NCBI RefSeq assembly: GCF_001552415.1
Contig: NZ_BCRD01000003.1
Span: 124,001-188,000, forward strand
Origin: Corynebacterium xerosis NBRC 16721 = ATCC 373
GTDB lineage: Bacteria > Actinomycetota > Actinomycetes > Mycobacteriales > Mycobacteriaceae
Reading direction: 5' to 3'
Length of the DNA: 64,000 nt
Every line of letters begins with the position of its first letter. Position 1 is the stretch's first letter. The notes beneath the pieces were generated by a model. The model did no database searches and had not been told where the DNA came from. It worked only from the letters and a program-made list of their open reading frames with translations. The translations under genes and the position numbers were made by a program. Positions 28,672 to 38,400 of this stretch are shown here, piece by piece.

Positions 28672-29814
28672 TCACTTCGGGTCACTTCGGGGTTCACTTC
28701 GTGATCGCGGCGGGGCGGTGAAACCCCGCGACACTGCCAGAGTGCCACCTTTTCGGTGCGCCACCAACCTGCTTCCGGGGTGACCGGGGGTTTCGGCGGA
28801 GGGCAGCGCCACGGGTCCGCGGCCGCGATGGTTTCCGACCAGCTTATCCAGGGCGGTGACGTGGGCGGCGGCCAGCGGGGCGGATCCGTTGGCTTCGGCC
28901 CAGTTTTTCAGCACGCGGGTGCGCACGGCATCGGGAAGCGTGACGACGTCGCCGACGTCCAATTCGTCCGCCGTGCGCAGTGCGTCGTCGGCCAGGGCAT
29001 CGAGGGCGCGGGCGTCGGCGCGGAGCAGGTCCGCCGTGCGCGCCAGATTTTCGGCGATGCCCGGGCCGAGCAGTTCCTCGAGCATGGGCAACGCGGTGGC
29101 GCGGGCGCGGACGCGGGCGAAACGGGGATCGGCGTTGTGCGGGTCGTGCCAGGGTTCCAGGCCCAGCTCGTCGCAGACGGCCTCGGTGTCGGCGCGGCGC
29201 AGCCCTAGCAACGGCCGAACCACCCGCACGCCGTCGTCCCACGTGCGGTCCGGGTCCATGCCGGACAATGCGGTGGCGCCGGCGCCGCGGGCGAGACCCA
29301 GCAGCACGGTCTCCGCCTGGTCGTCGAGGGTGTGCGCGAGCAGCAGCGGGCGGCCCAGGCGCAGCGCCGCGCCGTGGAGGGCGGCGTGCCGGGCGGTGCG
29401 GGCGGCGGCCTCGGGCCCCTCCCCCGCGCCGTCGCCGCCACCGGGTACGTCGACGCGGATGATTTCGGCCGTCGCCCCGAGCCCGCGCGCGGTCGTGGCG
29501 GCCTTTTCCGCGACCGCGGCGGACCCCTCCTGCAGGCCGTGGTCGACGACGACGGCGTGGACCACGGCGCAGCCATGCGGATCTTCCCCGCACTCCCCCG
29601 CCGCCATGGCCTCGGCCACGCAGGCCGCGGTCAACGCCAGCGAATCCGCCCCTCCGGACAACCCGACCACCACTCCCGGCGCACGGCGATGATGGGTGCG
29701 CGGGCCGTCGTCAAGCAACTCGCCCACGACGCCCCGCACCGCCCGGCGCGCCCGCAGGAACGCGGGGCTGCGGCGCGGCCAAAACGGGCGGCGATCGGCG
29801 GGGGCTTCGGTCAT
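28672..29814 (-). CDS. tilS: tRNA(Ile)-lysidine synthetase
   Basis: Modifies C34 of tRNA-Ile to lysidine so that it reads AUA. The 380 residues hold the PP-loop [13 protein letters not shown] (about 47-59), [29 protein letters not shown] and [15 protein letters not shown], then a C-terminal helical domain. ATG 29814 has no strong ribosome-binding site, but the sequence from [11 protein letters not shown] fits the family. The 3' end contains a short tandem TCACTTCGG repeat in the coding DNA. Confidence 0.94.
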   Translation of the reverse strand: MTEAPADRRPFWPRRSPAFLRARRAVRGVVGELLDDGPRTHHRRAPGVVVGLSGGADSLALTAACVAEAMAAGECGEDPHGCAVVHAVVVDHGLQEGSAAVAEKAATTARGLGATAEIIRVDVPGGGDGAGEGPEAAARTARHAALHGAALRLGRPLLLAHTLDDQAETVLLGLARGAGATALSGMDPDRTWDDGVRVVRPLLGLRRADTEAVCDELGLEPWHDPHNADPRFARVRARATALPMLEELLGPGIAENLARTADLLRADARALDALADDALRTADELDVGDVVTLPDAVRTRVLKNWAEANGSAPLAAAHVTALDKLVGNHRGRGPVALPSAETPGHPGSRLVAHRKGGTLAVSRGFTAPPRSRSEPRSDPK

Positions 29815-29839
29815 GCCGGACAGGCTACCGGCGCGGGCG

Positions 29840-31111
29840 CTACGTCCCGACGACACCGCCGGCGGCGATGCGGTCCATCGCCGTGAGCAGCACGCGCTCC
29901 TGCGTCATGCGCGCGACGACCTGCACCGGCACGCCGGTGACCGGCTCGACGACGACGCCCGCAGGGAAGCCCAGCAGATTCCACACCGACACGTACGGGG
30001 CGTAGCGCATGTTGGTCAGCATGTTCGCCGACCACGGGCGCGAGTTCCACGGCCCATCCGACGGCGGCTCGGTGGCCAGCGCCGGGGTGATCAGGACGTT
30101 GTCGCCCTCGAGGAACTTCTCCATCTTCGACCGCGCGCGGATGACCTGCCGGTCCGAGATCGACCAGCGCAGCGAACGGCCGATGCGGGCGTGGACGCGG
30201 TTGCGCCACTCCAGGTGGTCGGGCAGGCCCTCGTCGCGCAGCGAATCGGCGACGCCGGCGGACCAGCGCGCCAGCATCGGCAACGGGTTGAGCGGGTACG
30301 GGGCCTTGGCCTCGCGGACGGGCAGATCGGCGTCGGCCAGCGTCTTCGCCGCCTGGCGCGCCGCCTCCTTCCACTCCGGCTTGGCGCCGAAGCCCGCCAC
30401 CGGCGACGACAGGTCCAGCACGGCGCCGAACCGGCGGGGCAGCGGGGCGTCGACGGCGTCGACGTGGCCGCGGGTGATCTCTTTCATCAGCAGCGTCAGG
30501 TCGTCGTTGTCCTGCGCGATGACGCCCTGCACGGCCATGCCGTACCAATCGTTGCCTCCGACGTGGCCGGGCACGATGCCGGGCGTGGCCTTGATCGTCG
30601 ACAGGTTGCAGGCCGCCGCCGGGATGCGCAGCGAGCCCATGCCGTCGTTGCCCTGCGCGAACGGCACCATGCCGGCCGCCACGGCGGCCGCGGCGCCACC
30701 GGAGGAACCGCCCGGCGTGCGGCCCGGGCGGACCGGGTTGCGGGTGATGCGCCCGGGGATGTCCGTGGTGCCCCACGTGCAGAACTGCGGGTTGGCGGTC
30801 GCGCCCACGGGGATCGCGCCGGCCTCCTCCAGCCGCTTCACGATCGGATTGTCCCGCGCCGTGTTCTCCTTCAGCGCGAACGGCACGCCCGCCAGCCCCA
30901 TCCCGTCCAGGCCGGGGTTCTTGCCCAGCTCGCGGGCGTCGGAGATCGCGCGGTCCGCCCACACCTCGGCGAAGGCGTTGACCGCACCGTCGGTCGCGGC
31001 GATGCGGTCGAGTGCGGCGCGCACGGATTCCTCCGGCGTCATCTCGCCCGCTCGGACCCGCGCGGCGATCTCGCGGACGGTGGGCTGGGTGGGCGGCTGG
31101 ATGTCGTCCAT
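29840..31111 (-). CDS. Amidase-signature hydrolase
   Basis: A 423-residue amidase-signature enzyme. The triad is visible: Lys in PFALKENTARD (about 82), cis-Ser in GGSSGGAAAAVAAG, and the nucleophilic Ser in MGSLRIPAAACN, where GGS of most members is MGS. This would hydrolyse a carboxamide; the substrate is not predictable, and the absence of gatC/gatB argues against GatA. ATG 31111 follows AGGAG by 6 bases. The gene ends 25 bases before the tilS start codon, so it is probably co-transcribed with tilS. Confidence 0.88.
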   Translation of the reverse strand: MDDIQPPTQPTVREIAARVRAGEMTPEESVRAALDRIAATDGAVNAFAEVWADRAISDARELGKNPGLDGMGLAGVPFALKENTARDNPIVKRLEEAGAIPVGATANPQFCTWGTTDIPGRITRNPVRPGRTPGGSSGGAAAAVAAGMVPFAQGNDGMGSLRIPAAACNLSTIKATPGIVPGHVGGNDWYGMAVQGVIAQDNDDLTLLMKEITRGHVDAVDAPLPRRFGAVLDLSSPVAGFGAKPEWKEAARQAAKTLADADLPVREAKAPYPLNPLPMLARWSAGVADSLRDEGLPDHLEWRNRVHARIGRSLRWSISDRQVIRARSKMEKFLEGDNVLITPALATEPPSDGPWNSRPWSANMLTNMRYAPYVSVWNLLGFPAGVVVEPVTGVPVQVVARMTQERVLLTAMDRIAAGGVVGT

Positions 31112-31210
31112 CATCACTCCTGGCTATCGGCGTTTGGGGCCACCGTAGACCAGATCGTTTCGCCGCAGATCGCTTTTCGACGGATCGGCGGCCCCATGAC
31201 CGCCGCCGGA

Positions 31211-32695
31211 TCAGGCGATGGCGTGCAGCTTCGCGGCGGCGGCGTCGGCCGCCGCTCGGGCCGGCAGGAGCGAGGCTTCGTTGGACAGCATGACGAAGGT
31301 CAGGACGTCGCCGCCCTCGGTGACCGTGTAGCCCGCCAGCGCAGACGTGCCGTCGAGGGTGCCGGTCTTGGCGCGGACCCAGCCGGCGCCGCCGGAATCG
31401 CCGTAGCGGCCGGTGAGCGTGCCGGAGACGCCGCCGACCGGCATCGAATCGAGTAGCGGACGCAGCGTCGCGGCGACGCCGGGGCCGTCGGCGTCCCCGG
31501 AGCCGACGGAGTCTTCGGAGCCGCCGGACTGCCCGCCGGCCGCGGCGAGCAGCACGCGGTCGAGCTGCGCCGGGGTGACGCGGTTGTCCACGCTCAGGCC
31601 GCTGGAATCGGCGAGGTTCGCGGCACTGGCCCCGGAGTCCTCCAGCCCCAGGCCGTGCTCGGCCAAGGTGTCGCGCACGGCCTTCGCGGCCCCGGCGAAA
31701 TCGGGCGCCAGGCCGCGGTCCATCGCGACCTCGCGGGCCAGGGACTCGGCCAGGACGTTGTCCGACTGCGTCATCATCTGGCGCACGCGCTCCGACAGCG
31801 GCGCAGACTCGACCTCGGCGAGCACCTGAGGCTCGGCGGCCACCCCATCGTCGCCGGCGCCGAACTTCGACTGTGCCGACTCCTCCGGCGCCAACACGTC
31901 GACCTTGCCGGCACCCAGCGCCGAGGCCAGGGCCTGACCTGCACCTGCGGCGGGCTCCGGCGTGCGGCGGGCATCCTCGCGGTCCAACGACAACCGGGCG
32001 CCGTCGACCATCACCGGCTCGACGGGGGCAATGTAACCGTCCTCGATGCCCGAGCGGTCCCACGTGGAATGGAACGTGTCGCGGAACAGGGACCGGTCGA
32101 CGTGCACCGTCGGCGCCGCCTGGCCCTCGGGCACGCCGAGCGAGGCGCGCACCTCCTCCGCGATCTCCGCGATCGACGCGGACCCCGGGTAGAAACCCTT
32201 GCCATCGACGCTCAGCGTCGGATCCCCCGCGCCGACCAAAACGACCCCGTCCTGCCCCGGGTACCGCACCACGCGGGTGACGACGGTCTTGTCGTGATCC
32301 AGCTGCAGCAGCGCCGCCGCAGCGGTGAGGATCTTCAACGACGACGCCGGCCGCGACGGCGCCCCCGCCCCCTGCTCCCACAACGTCGCGCCAGTCCGCG
32401 CCGACGACACCACGGCCGTCAGCTCCCCCAGCGCCGGATCCTTCGCCGCACCATCCATCACGGCGGCGACCTGCGCCCTCAACTCGGATTCGTCGGCGGA
32501 CGGCGCGGGCGACGAGCCGTCGTCAAGCACCTGCACCGCCCCCGCCGGCCGCAACGGGCCCTGCACGCCCGGGACCTGCGGCGCATCGGCGACCGTGACC
32601 CGATTCGCGTTCACGGCCAGCCCCGCCACCACGATGACGCACACGACGACGGCGAACGCGGCGACGGACAACATCCACCCGACGGTGCGGCTCAC
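31211..32695 (-). CDS. dacB: D-alanyl-D-alanine carboxypeptidase, PBP4/DacB type (S13)
   Basis: Penicillin-binding protein that trims or cleaves peptidoglycan peptides outside the membrane. From GTG 32695 (GGAGGAG 4 bases upstream) there is a membrane anchor at about 7-29, then SxxK (Ser118-Lys121 in PASSLKIL), the inserted domain typical of S13 enzymes, SDN in TQSDNVLAESLAREV, and KTG in RAKTGTLDGTSALAGY. The 494-residue length is normal. ppa is divergent, 104 bases away. Confidence 0.93.
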   Translation of the reverse strand: MSRTVGWMLSVAAFAVVVCVIVVAGLAVNANRVTVADAPQVPGVQGPLRPAGAVQVLDDGSSPAPSADESELRAQVAAVMDGAAKDPALGELTAVVSSARTGATLWEQGAGAPSRPASSLKILTAAAALLQLDHDKTVVTRVVRYPGQDGVVLVGAGDPTLSVDGKGFYPGSASIAEIAEEVRASLGVPEGQAAPTVHVDRSLFRDTFHSTWDRSGIEDGYIAPVEPVMVDGARLSLDREDARRTPEPAAGAGQALASALGAGKVDVLAPEESAQSKFGAGDDGVAAEPQVLAEVESAPLSERVRQMMTQSDNVLAESLAREVAMDRGLAPDFAGAAKAVRDTLAEHGLGLEDSGASAANLADSSGLSVDNRVTPAQLDRVLLAAAGGQSGGSEDSVGSGDADGPGVAATLRPLLDSMPVGGVSGTLTGRYGDSGGAGWVRAKTGTLDGTSALAGYTVTEGGDVLTFVMLSNEASLLPARAAADAAAAKLHAIA

Positions 32696-32799
32696 GGGGC
32701 TCCTCCCACGGCAACGGCTACGGCAACGACTAAGCTGGAACCACTGTAGGCGCCTGCGCCGACGCAACGCACGACACCACCACCAGAGGAGCAATCCAC

Positions 32800-33273
32800 A
32801 TGACCATCGAGGTCACCATCGAGATCCCGAAGGGCCAGCGCAACAAGTACGAGGTCGACCACGAGACCGGCAAGGTCTACCTCGACCGCTACCTGTTCAC
32901 CCCGATGGCCTACCCGGCCGACTACGGCTACATCGAGGACACCCTCGGCGAGGACGGCGACCCGCTGGACGCCCTCGTGGTGCTGCCGGAGCCGGTGTAC
33001 CCGGGCGTGATCGTCAAGGCGCGCCCGGTCGGCGTGTTCAAGATGGTCGACGAGGCCGGCGGCGACGACAAGCTGCTGTGCGTCCTCGACGACCCGCGTT
33101 TCGAGGATTTCCAGGACGTCGGCGACATCTCGCAGTTCACCCTGGACGAGATCGAGCACTTCTTCGTGCACTACAAGGATCTCGAGCCGGGCAAGGAGGT
33201 CAAGGGTTCCGGCTGGGGCGACAAGGCCGAGGCCGAGCGCATCCTGCAGGAAGCCATCGACCGCCACAAGTAG
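32800..33273 (+). CDS. ppa: Inorganic pyrophosphatase, family I
   Basis: Hydrolyses pyrophosphate. The 157 residues show [37 protein letters not shown] (metal-binding Asps in the [10 protein letters not shown] signature) and [29 protein letters not shown] lies 7 bases ahead of ATG. The ppa-dac-tilS-hpt-ftsH order is conserved in corynebacteria. Confidence 0.97.
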   Translation: MTIEVTIEIPKGQRNKYEVDHETGKVYLDRYLFTPMAYPADYGYIEDTLGEDGDPLDALVVLPEPVYPGVIVKARPVGVFKMVDEAGGDDKLLCVLDDPRFEDFQDVGDISQFTLDEIEHFFVHYKDLEPGKEVKGSGWGDKAEAERILQEAIDRHK

Positions 33274-33825
33274 GGCGTTCGCCGGAGCGCCGCGAGGGGG
33301 GCGCCTCTCCGGGCACCGCGAGTCCGCGCACCCGTCGTCTGACTCCCACCTCCCGCGCACCCCTCGTCTGCCCCCACCCCCGCACACCCGTCACCCGTCA
33401 TCCGCTTTTCGGCAGGTGGCGGGTTTTCGCTTGTCCTGGTGCAGTTGCTTGGCGACGGCCCCCGCTCCCCGCTTCCACGACGAGATCACGATCCAGGCCC
33501 TCAATCGCGATCTCGTCAGATGCACGCCCCGCCCGGCGCGACGAGATCACGATCCAGGCCCTCGATCGCGATCTCGTCAGATGCACGCCCCGCCCGGTGC
33601 GACGAGATCACGATCCAGGCCCCCAATCGCGATCTCGTCAACGGCCGGGGCAGCGCAGCCACCGAGGGGCGAGGGCGTAGAGGCGGGGGCACCCGGATCC
33701 TGCCGCGACACGCGCCCGGAATAATGCCCCGAGGGGTATAGTTGGGGAAGGTGACGGCGCCGGTCACGAGCGATGATCGAGGATGACGCGCCACCGATTT
33801 CCCCACAACCCGAAAGGACCCCGCG
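33274..33825. other. 552-base intergenic region with tandem palindromes
   Basis: No gene is supported here. It contains three 61-base tandem repeats (separate entry) and, at 33737-33742, TATAGT, a good -10 box for the AhpD-like gene with a 77-base leader. No convincing -35 is visible. Open frames across the repeats are repeat-driven (DHDPGPQSRS-type peptides) and lack ribosome-binding sites. Confidence 0.6.
33479..33639. repeat. Three tandem 61-base GACGAGATC palindromic units
   Basis: Units start at 33479, 33540 and 33601. Each has a 39-base imperfect palindrome bounded by GACGAGATC and GATCTCGTC. The first two are followed by a near-identical 22-base spacer beginning AGATGCACGCCCC; the third lacks it. 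A fourth dispersed relative is at 4461-4500. Mismatches between arms (A/C) become G-U pairs if the minus strand is transcribed. Confidence 0.85.
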
Positions 33826-34296
33826 ATGAGCGACGACACCATGGACCGCCTCCCCCTCGGCGACGTTTTCAAGGAGGCGTGGAAGGCCCAGGCCGCACAG
33901 ACCCAGGCGATCTGGAAGAAGGCCGAGGAGCTCGGCGTCGGCCGCGACCTCATCGAGCTGGTGTACGTCCGCGCATCGCAGATCAACGGCTGCGCGTTCT
34001 GCCTGGACGTCCACGTTCGCGAGGGTCTCAAGGCTGGCCTGAGCACCCTGAAGCTGTCCGTCACCCCGGCGTGGCGCGAGGCCGGCGCGGTCTACGACGA
34101 CGTCGAACGCGCGGCCCTGGCCATCGCCGAAAACGCCACCGATCCGGTCGCGGCGCACGAGAACACCGCGGAATACGACGCGGCGCGCAAGGTCCTCGGC
34201 GACGACAAGACGGCGCTGCTGGCGTGGGCCGCGATCTGCATCAACGGCTGGAACCGCATGCACGCGCTCAGCCACACCCCGGTCGAGGGCGCGTAA
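33826..34296 (+). CDS. AhpD-like/carboxymuconolactone decarboxylase family protein
   Basis: A 156-residue all-helical peroxidase-related protein. The redox motif INGCAFCLDVHVREG (Cys-x-x-Cys with downstream His, about residues 50-64) is the AhpD active site, so alkylhydroperoxidase activity or a thiol-relay role is likely. It lacks an adjacent ahpC. RBS AAAGGA is 8 bases before ATG 33826. The rhodanese gene follows after 67 bases with its own promoter. Confidence 0.85.
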   Translation: MSDDTMDRLPLGDVFKEAWKAQAAQTQAIWKKAEELGVGRDLIELVYVRASQINGCAFCLDVHVREGLKAGLSTLKLSVTPAWREAGAVYDDVERAALAIAENATDPVAAHENTAEYDAARKVLGDDKTALLAWAAICINGWNRMHALSHTPVEGA

Positions 34297-34328
34297 GAAC
34301 CAAGGGCGCGCACGAGACCGACCGCCCC

Positions 34329-34356
34329 TTGCCCGCCCGCGCCCTTTCCCTACAAT
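34329..34356 (+). promoter_or_regulatory. Promoter of rhodanese gene, leaderless layout
   Basis: TTGCCC (34329-34334), a 16-base spacer and TACAAT (34351-34356). The expected start of transcription falls at the ATG (34364). Confidence 0.5.
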
Positions 34357-34363
34357 CGTCGCC

Positions 34364-34657
34364 ATGGAATTCATCCCGGTTTCAGAGGTTCCCGACGACG
34401 CCCAGATCATCGACGTCCGCTCGAAGATGGAGTGGGACGAGGGCCATCCCGTGGGCGCGGTGCACATCCCCATGGAGGAGATCCCCTCCCGCTACGGCGA
34501 GTTCGATTTCGATCGCGACATTTACCTCATGTGCAAGTCCGGCGGCCGGTCGGCGCAGGTGTGCCAGTGGCTGGAGATGAACGGCATCGACGCCATCAAC
34601 ATCTCCGGCGGCATGATCGACTGGGAGCACAACGGCCGTCCGATCGAAAAAGGCTGA
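34364..34657 (+). CDS. Single-domain rhodanese-like protein
   Basis: A 97-residue rhodanese domain. IIDVRSKMEWDEGHPVGAVH (N-terminal half) and the active-site loop MCKSGGRSAQV with the catalytic Cys near residue 57 are present, so sulfurtransferase activity is expected. It has no signal peptide. No ribosome-binding site precedes the ATG, consistent with a leaderless mRNA. No sulfur-metabolism gene is adjacent, so the partner is unknown. Confidence 0.9.
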   Translation: MEFIPVSEVPDDAQIIDVRSKMEWDEGHPVGAVHIPMEEIPSRYGEFDFDRDIYLMCKSGGRSAQVCQWLEMNGIDAINISGGMIDWEHNGRPIEKG

Positions 34658-34720
34658 GGCCCTTCGCTTTTGGCCCCCACGCACGATCCCGGCGCACGCC
34701 CGCCGTCCGCAACAGCGGCG

Positions 34721-34780
34721 TACGTTCCCGCACGCGCCCGGACGTTCCCGGACGTTCCCGGACGTACCCGCACGTCACGC
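34721..34780. repeat. Six tandem 10-base units, consensus GACGTTCCCG
   Basis: Six units with an exact 10-base period at 34721-34780; units 3 and 4 are identical and the others differ at one to five positions. They lie between the rhodanese stop and the terminator hairpin, about 70 bases before the marR start. Confidence 0.7.
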
Positions 34781-34809
34781 AGCCCCCACCGCAGGATTCG
34801 GTGGGGGCT
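34781..34809 (+). terminator. Hairpin ahead of the marR-pls operon
   Basis: Perfect 11-base arms AGCCCCCACCG (34781-34791) and CGGTGGGGGCT (34799-34809) with a 7-base loop, followed by TCCCCATTATT. It probably ends the rhodanese transcript. Confidence 0.65.
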
Positions 34810-34818
34810 TCCCCATTA

Positions 34819-34846
34819 TTGGTGTAAATGCCAGTGTGCCTATGAT
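34819..34846 (+). promoter_or_regulatory. Promoter of marR-pls, leaderless layout
   Basis: TTGGTG (34819-34824), 16-base spacer, TATGAT (34841-34846), with the ATG at 34853 seven bases after the -10. A MarR-type autoregulator could bind this AT-rich 40-base stretch, but no clear long dyad is visible. Confidence 0.6.
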
Positions 34847-34852
34847 GGGTAC

Positions 34853-35416
34853 ATGCCAACGAAAGATTCTTCCCCGGCCCCGCGCCCGGAACCGACGCTG
34901 CCCGAGGCGGTGACGTCCTCGGCGACGTGGGTCGTCCAGCAGCTCGACGACCTGCTGCGCGACGCCGTCGACGACCTGCTCGACGAGCGTTCGCTGTCGC
35001 TGCGGGGTTACTGGCTGCTCGAGTCCATCGGCGCCGCCCCGGCCCACTCGCAGCGCGAGCTGTGCGATCTCCTCGGCGTCGATCGCTCCGACATGGTCCG
35101 CCTCGTCGACGTCCTCGAAGGCGCCGGTCTGGTCGAGCGCGTCCGCGACACCGAGGACCGCCGTCGCCAGCTGATCGGCCCGACTCCGGCCGGCGTGAGG
35201 CTGCGCGACGCGATCCGCGCCGACATCGCCACCGCCGAGGCCCGCGTTTTCGCCTCCGCCCCCGCGCCCATGCGGGAGGCCCTGTCCTCCGTGCTGAGCG
35301 CGAATCCTCCGGAGGACGGACAATCGCTTGACGACGATCCCGGCCGCACCGGCAAGGCGCCGAAGAAGTCGAAGAAGAAGCGGAAGAACAAGAAGAAGGG
35401 CGGCAAGCGTCAGTGA
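34853..35416 (+). CDS. MarR-family regulator with Lys-rich tail
   Basis: A 187-residue winged-helix regulator. Residues about 20-140 give the MarR fold (SLSLRGYWLLESIG, HSQRELCDLLGVDRSDMVRL recognition helix, wing RVRDTEDRRRQLIGPT). The C-terminus ends in a polybasic tail, KKSKKKRKNKKKGGKRQ, that could bind nucleic acid or anionic lipid. The stop overlaps the GTG of the Pls-type synthetase by 4 bases, so it is the probable regulator of that enzyme. The word GCTTGACGACG is in the sequence before the tail. Confidence 0.85.
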   Translation: MPTKDSSPAPRPEPTLPEAVTSSATWVVQQLDDLLRDAVDDLLDERSLSLRGYWLLESIGAAPAHSQRELCDLLGVDRSDMVRLVDVLEGAGLVERVRDTEDRRRQLIGPTPAGVRLRDAIRADIATAEARVFASAPAPMREALSSVLSANPPEDGQSLDDDPGRTGKAPKKSKKKRKNKKKGGKRQ

Positions 35417-38400
35417 CCGACATGGCTGATCCGATCGCGTCGTCGTACCTGCGCGGTGACCTGGCCGCGCCGGAGCGCACGCTCATGGACGTGCTGCGGT
35501 CCACCGCCGCCGAGCACCCCGAGGCGGCGGCGCTCGACGACGGCGACGTGGTGATGACCTATTCCGACCTCATCGCCGAAGTCGACGAGACCGCCCGCTG
35601 GCTCGGCGCCAAGGGCATCGGCGCCGGCGATCGCGTGGGCGTGCGCATGCCCTCGGGCAACCGGGAGCTCTACGTCGCCATCTTGTCGATCCTCGCCGCC
35701 GGCGCGGCCTACGTGCCCGTCGACGCCGACGACCCCGACGAGCGCGCCGAGATGGTCTTCGGCGAGGCCGGCATCGCCGGCTGGTTCGGCGCCGACGGCC
35801 TGCACCTGACTCCCGGCCACGTGGCGAAGGAACCGGCCCGCGAGCCGACCCCCGACGACGACGCGTGGATCATCTTCACCTCCGGATCGACGGGCAAGCC
35901 GAAGGGCGTGGCGGTCACCCACCGCAGCGCCGCCGCGTTCGTCGACGCCGAGTCGCGGCTGTTCCTGGCGAACCACCCCGACGGCCCGCTGGGCCCGGAG
36001 GACCGCGTGCTCGCCGGCCTGTCCGTCGCATTCGACGCCTCCTGCGAGGAGATGTGGATCGCGTGGGGGCACGGTTCCTGCCTGGTGCCCGCGCCGCGTT
36101 CGCTGGTGCGCTCCGGCATGGACCTGGGCCCGTGGCTGATCTCGCGCAGCATCACCGCGGTGTCCACGGTGCCGACGCTGGCGGGCCTGTGGCCGGCGGA
36201 GGCGTTGGATTCGGTGCGCTTGCTCATCGTCGGCGGCGAAGCCTGCCCGGCCGAGCTGGTCGAGCGCCTGTCCACCCCGGAACGCGAGGTGTGGAACACC
36301 TACGGCCCCACCGAGGCGACGGTCGTGGCCTGCGCCGCGGAGCTCAAGCCCGGCGAGCCGGTGACCATCGGCATGTCGCTGGACGGCTGGGATCTGGTGG
36401 TCGTGGACAAGGACGAAAAGCCCGTGGCGGCCGGCGAGGTCGGCGAGCTGGTCATCGGCGGCGTCGGACTGGCCCGATACCTGGACCCGGCGAAGGACGC
36501 CGAGAAGTACGCCCCCATGCCGACCATCGGCTGGGACCGCGCGTACCGCACCGGCGATCACGTGCGCCTGGAGCCGGAGGGCCTGCATTTCGTGGGCCGC
36601 GTCGACGATCAGGTGAAGATCGGCGGCCGCCGCATCGAGCTCGGCGAGGTCGAGGCGCACCTGGCCGCGCTGCCCGGGGTCACCCAGGCCTGCGTGCAGG
36701 TCCGCCAGACCGCCGGCGGCCAGGACATCCTGGTCGGTTACGTCGGCGCGGGCGGAGACGCCGCCAACGTCGACGCCGATGCCGCGATGGACCGCCTGCG
36801 CGCGGAGATGCCCGCCGCGATGGTCCCGCGCCTGCACGTCATGGACGAGCTGCCGGTGCGCACCTCCGGCAAGGTCGACAAGGCCGGGCTGCCCTGGCCG
36901 TTGCCGATCGACGCCGGCGCCGCCGACGATTCCGCCCTCGAGGGCCTGTCCCCCATCGAGGCGTGGTTGTCCGGCATTTGGGCGGAGGTCCTCGCCGTGC
37001 CCGCCCCGGGGGCGGCCGCTGATTTCTTCGCCCTGGGCGGCACGTCGCTGGCCGCGGCCACGGTCGTCGCGCGCATGCGCGAGCGCGCCCCGCACGTCGC
37101 GGTCCGCGATCTCTACGACCATCCGCGCCTGGGCAGGCTCGCCGAGGAACTGGAGTCGCGTGGGCTGTCGCTTGACGACGCTTCCGAGGACGAGGCCACC
37201 GCGAAGAAGAACAGGCGCGTCGTCAAGCCGGTCCCGCGCTCGACCCGCCACGCGCAGTCACTTGCCATGGTCCCGCTGCAGACGATCCGGGCGGCGAAGT
37301 GGATGACGTGGCTGGCGGTGCTCAATGCCATCGCCCATGGCCTGGGTTCGCCGTTCGCGCTGCCCGTGCCGTGGTGGCTGGCGGTGGTGCTGGCGCTGCT
37401 GTTCATCACGCCGCTGGGCACGCTGCCGCTGACGGCGCTGGCCACGCGCATGCTGATGCGCGGCGTCACGCCCGGTGATCACCCGCGCGGCGGCCGCGTC
37501 CACATGAAGCTGTGGGCCGCCGAACGCTTGGCCGACGCCTCCGGCGCGCGCGGCGTCGGCGGTGCGCCGTGGATGCTGTGGTTCGCCCGCGCGATGGGTG
37601 CGAAGGTGGGCAAGGGCGTGTCCCTGCACACGTTGCCGCCGGTCACTGGGTTCGTGGAGCTCGGCGACTACTGCTCCGTCGAACCGGAGACCGACATTTC
37701 CGGCTACTGGGTCGACGGCGACGTGGTGCACGTCGGGTCGATCACCATCGGCTCCGAGGCCCGCATCGGCGCGCGCTGCACGCTGATGCCCGGCACCGTG
37801 GTCGGCGACGGCGCCCACGTCGAGGCCGGTTCGTGCGTCACCGGAGTGAAGAAGGTCAAGGCCGGCGCCCGCTGGTCGGGCTCCCCCGCCCGGAAGGTCG
37901 GCCGCCCGAAGCGCCGCTTCCCGGTGGAGGCCCCGCCGCGCCGCCCGTACTGGCTGCCGGTCTACGGCGTCTCCGCGCTGGTGCTGGCGCTGGTGCCGGT
38001 GGCGGCGCTGGCGACGGCCGCCGCGATCATCGGGTTCGGCGCGGCCTCGGCGACGACCTGGCCCGGCGCCATCGGGCTGGCCCTGGCATGGACCGTCCCC
38101 GCCGCCATCGCCGCGGTCGCGGTGTACGCGCTGCTGACGCTGATCCTGGTGCGGTTGCTGTCCATCGGGCTCAAGGCCGGCGTCCATCCCGTCCGCTCGC
38201 GGGTGGGCTGGCAGGCATGGGCGACCGAGCGTCTGATGGACGCCGCCCGCACCGACCTGTTCCCGCTGTACGCCTCGCAGCTGACGCCGTGGTGGCTGCG
38301 GGCGCTGGGAGCGAAGGTCGGCCGCGACGCGGAGATCTCCACGGCCGTGGTGCTGCCGAAGTTCACCGACATCCGCGAGGGCTCCTTCCTCGCCGACGAC

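Noticed and set aside
29840-31111. GatA subunit of the tRNA amidotransferase
   Set aside because: No gatB or gatC is adjacent and the nucleophile motif is MGS; a general amidase is the safer call.
33479-33639. CRISPR-like array (39-base repeats with 22-base spacers)
   Set aside because: The spacers are nearly identical, there are only three units, no cas gene is near, and the repeat is itself a long palindrome also present alone at 4461.
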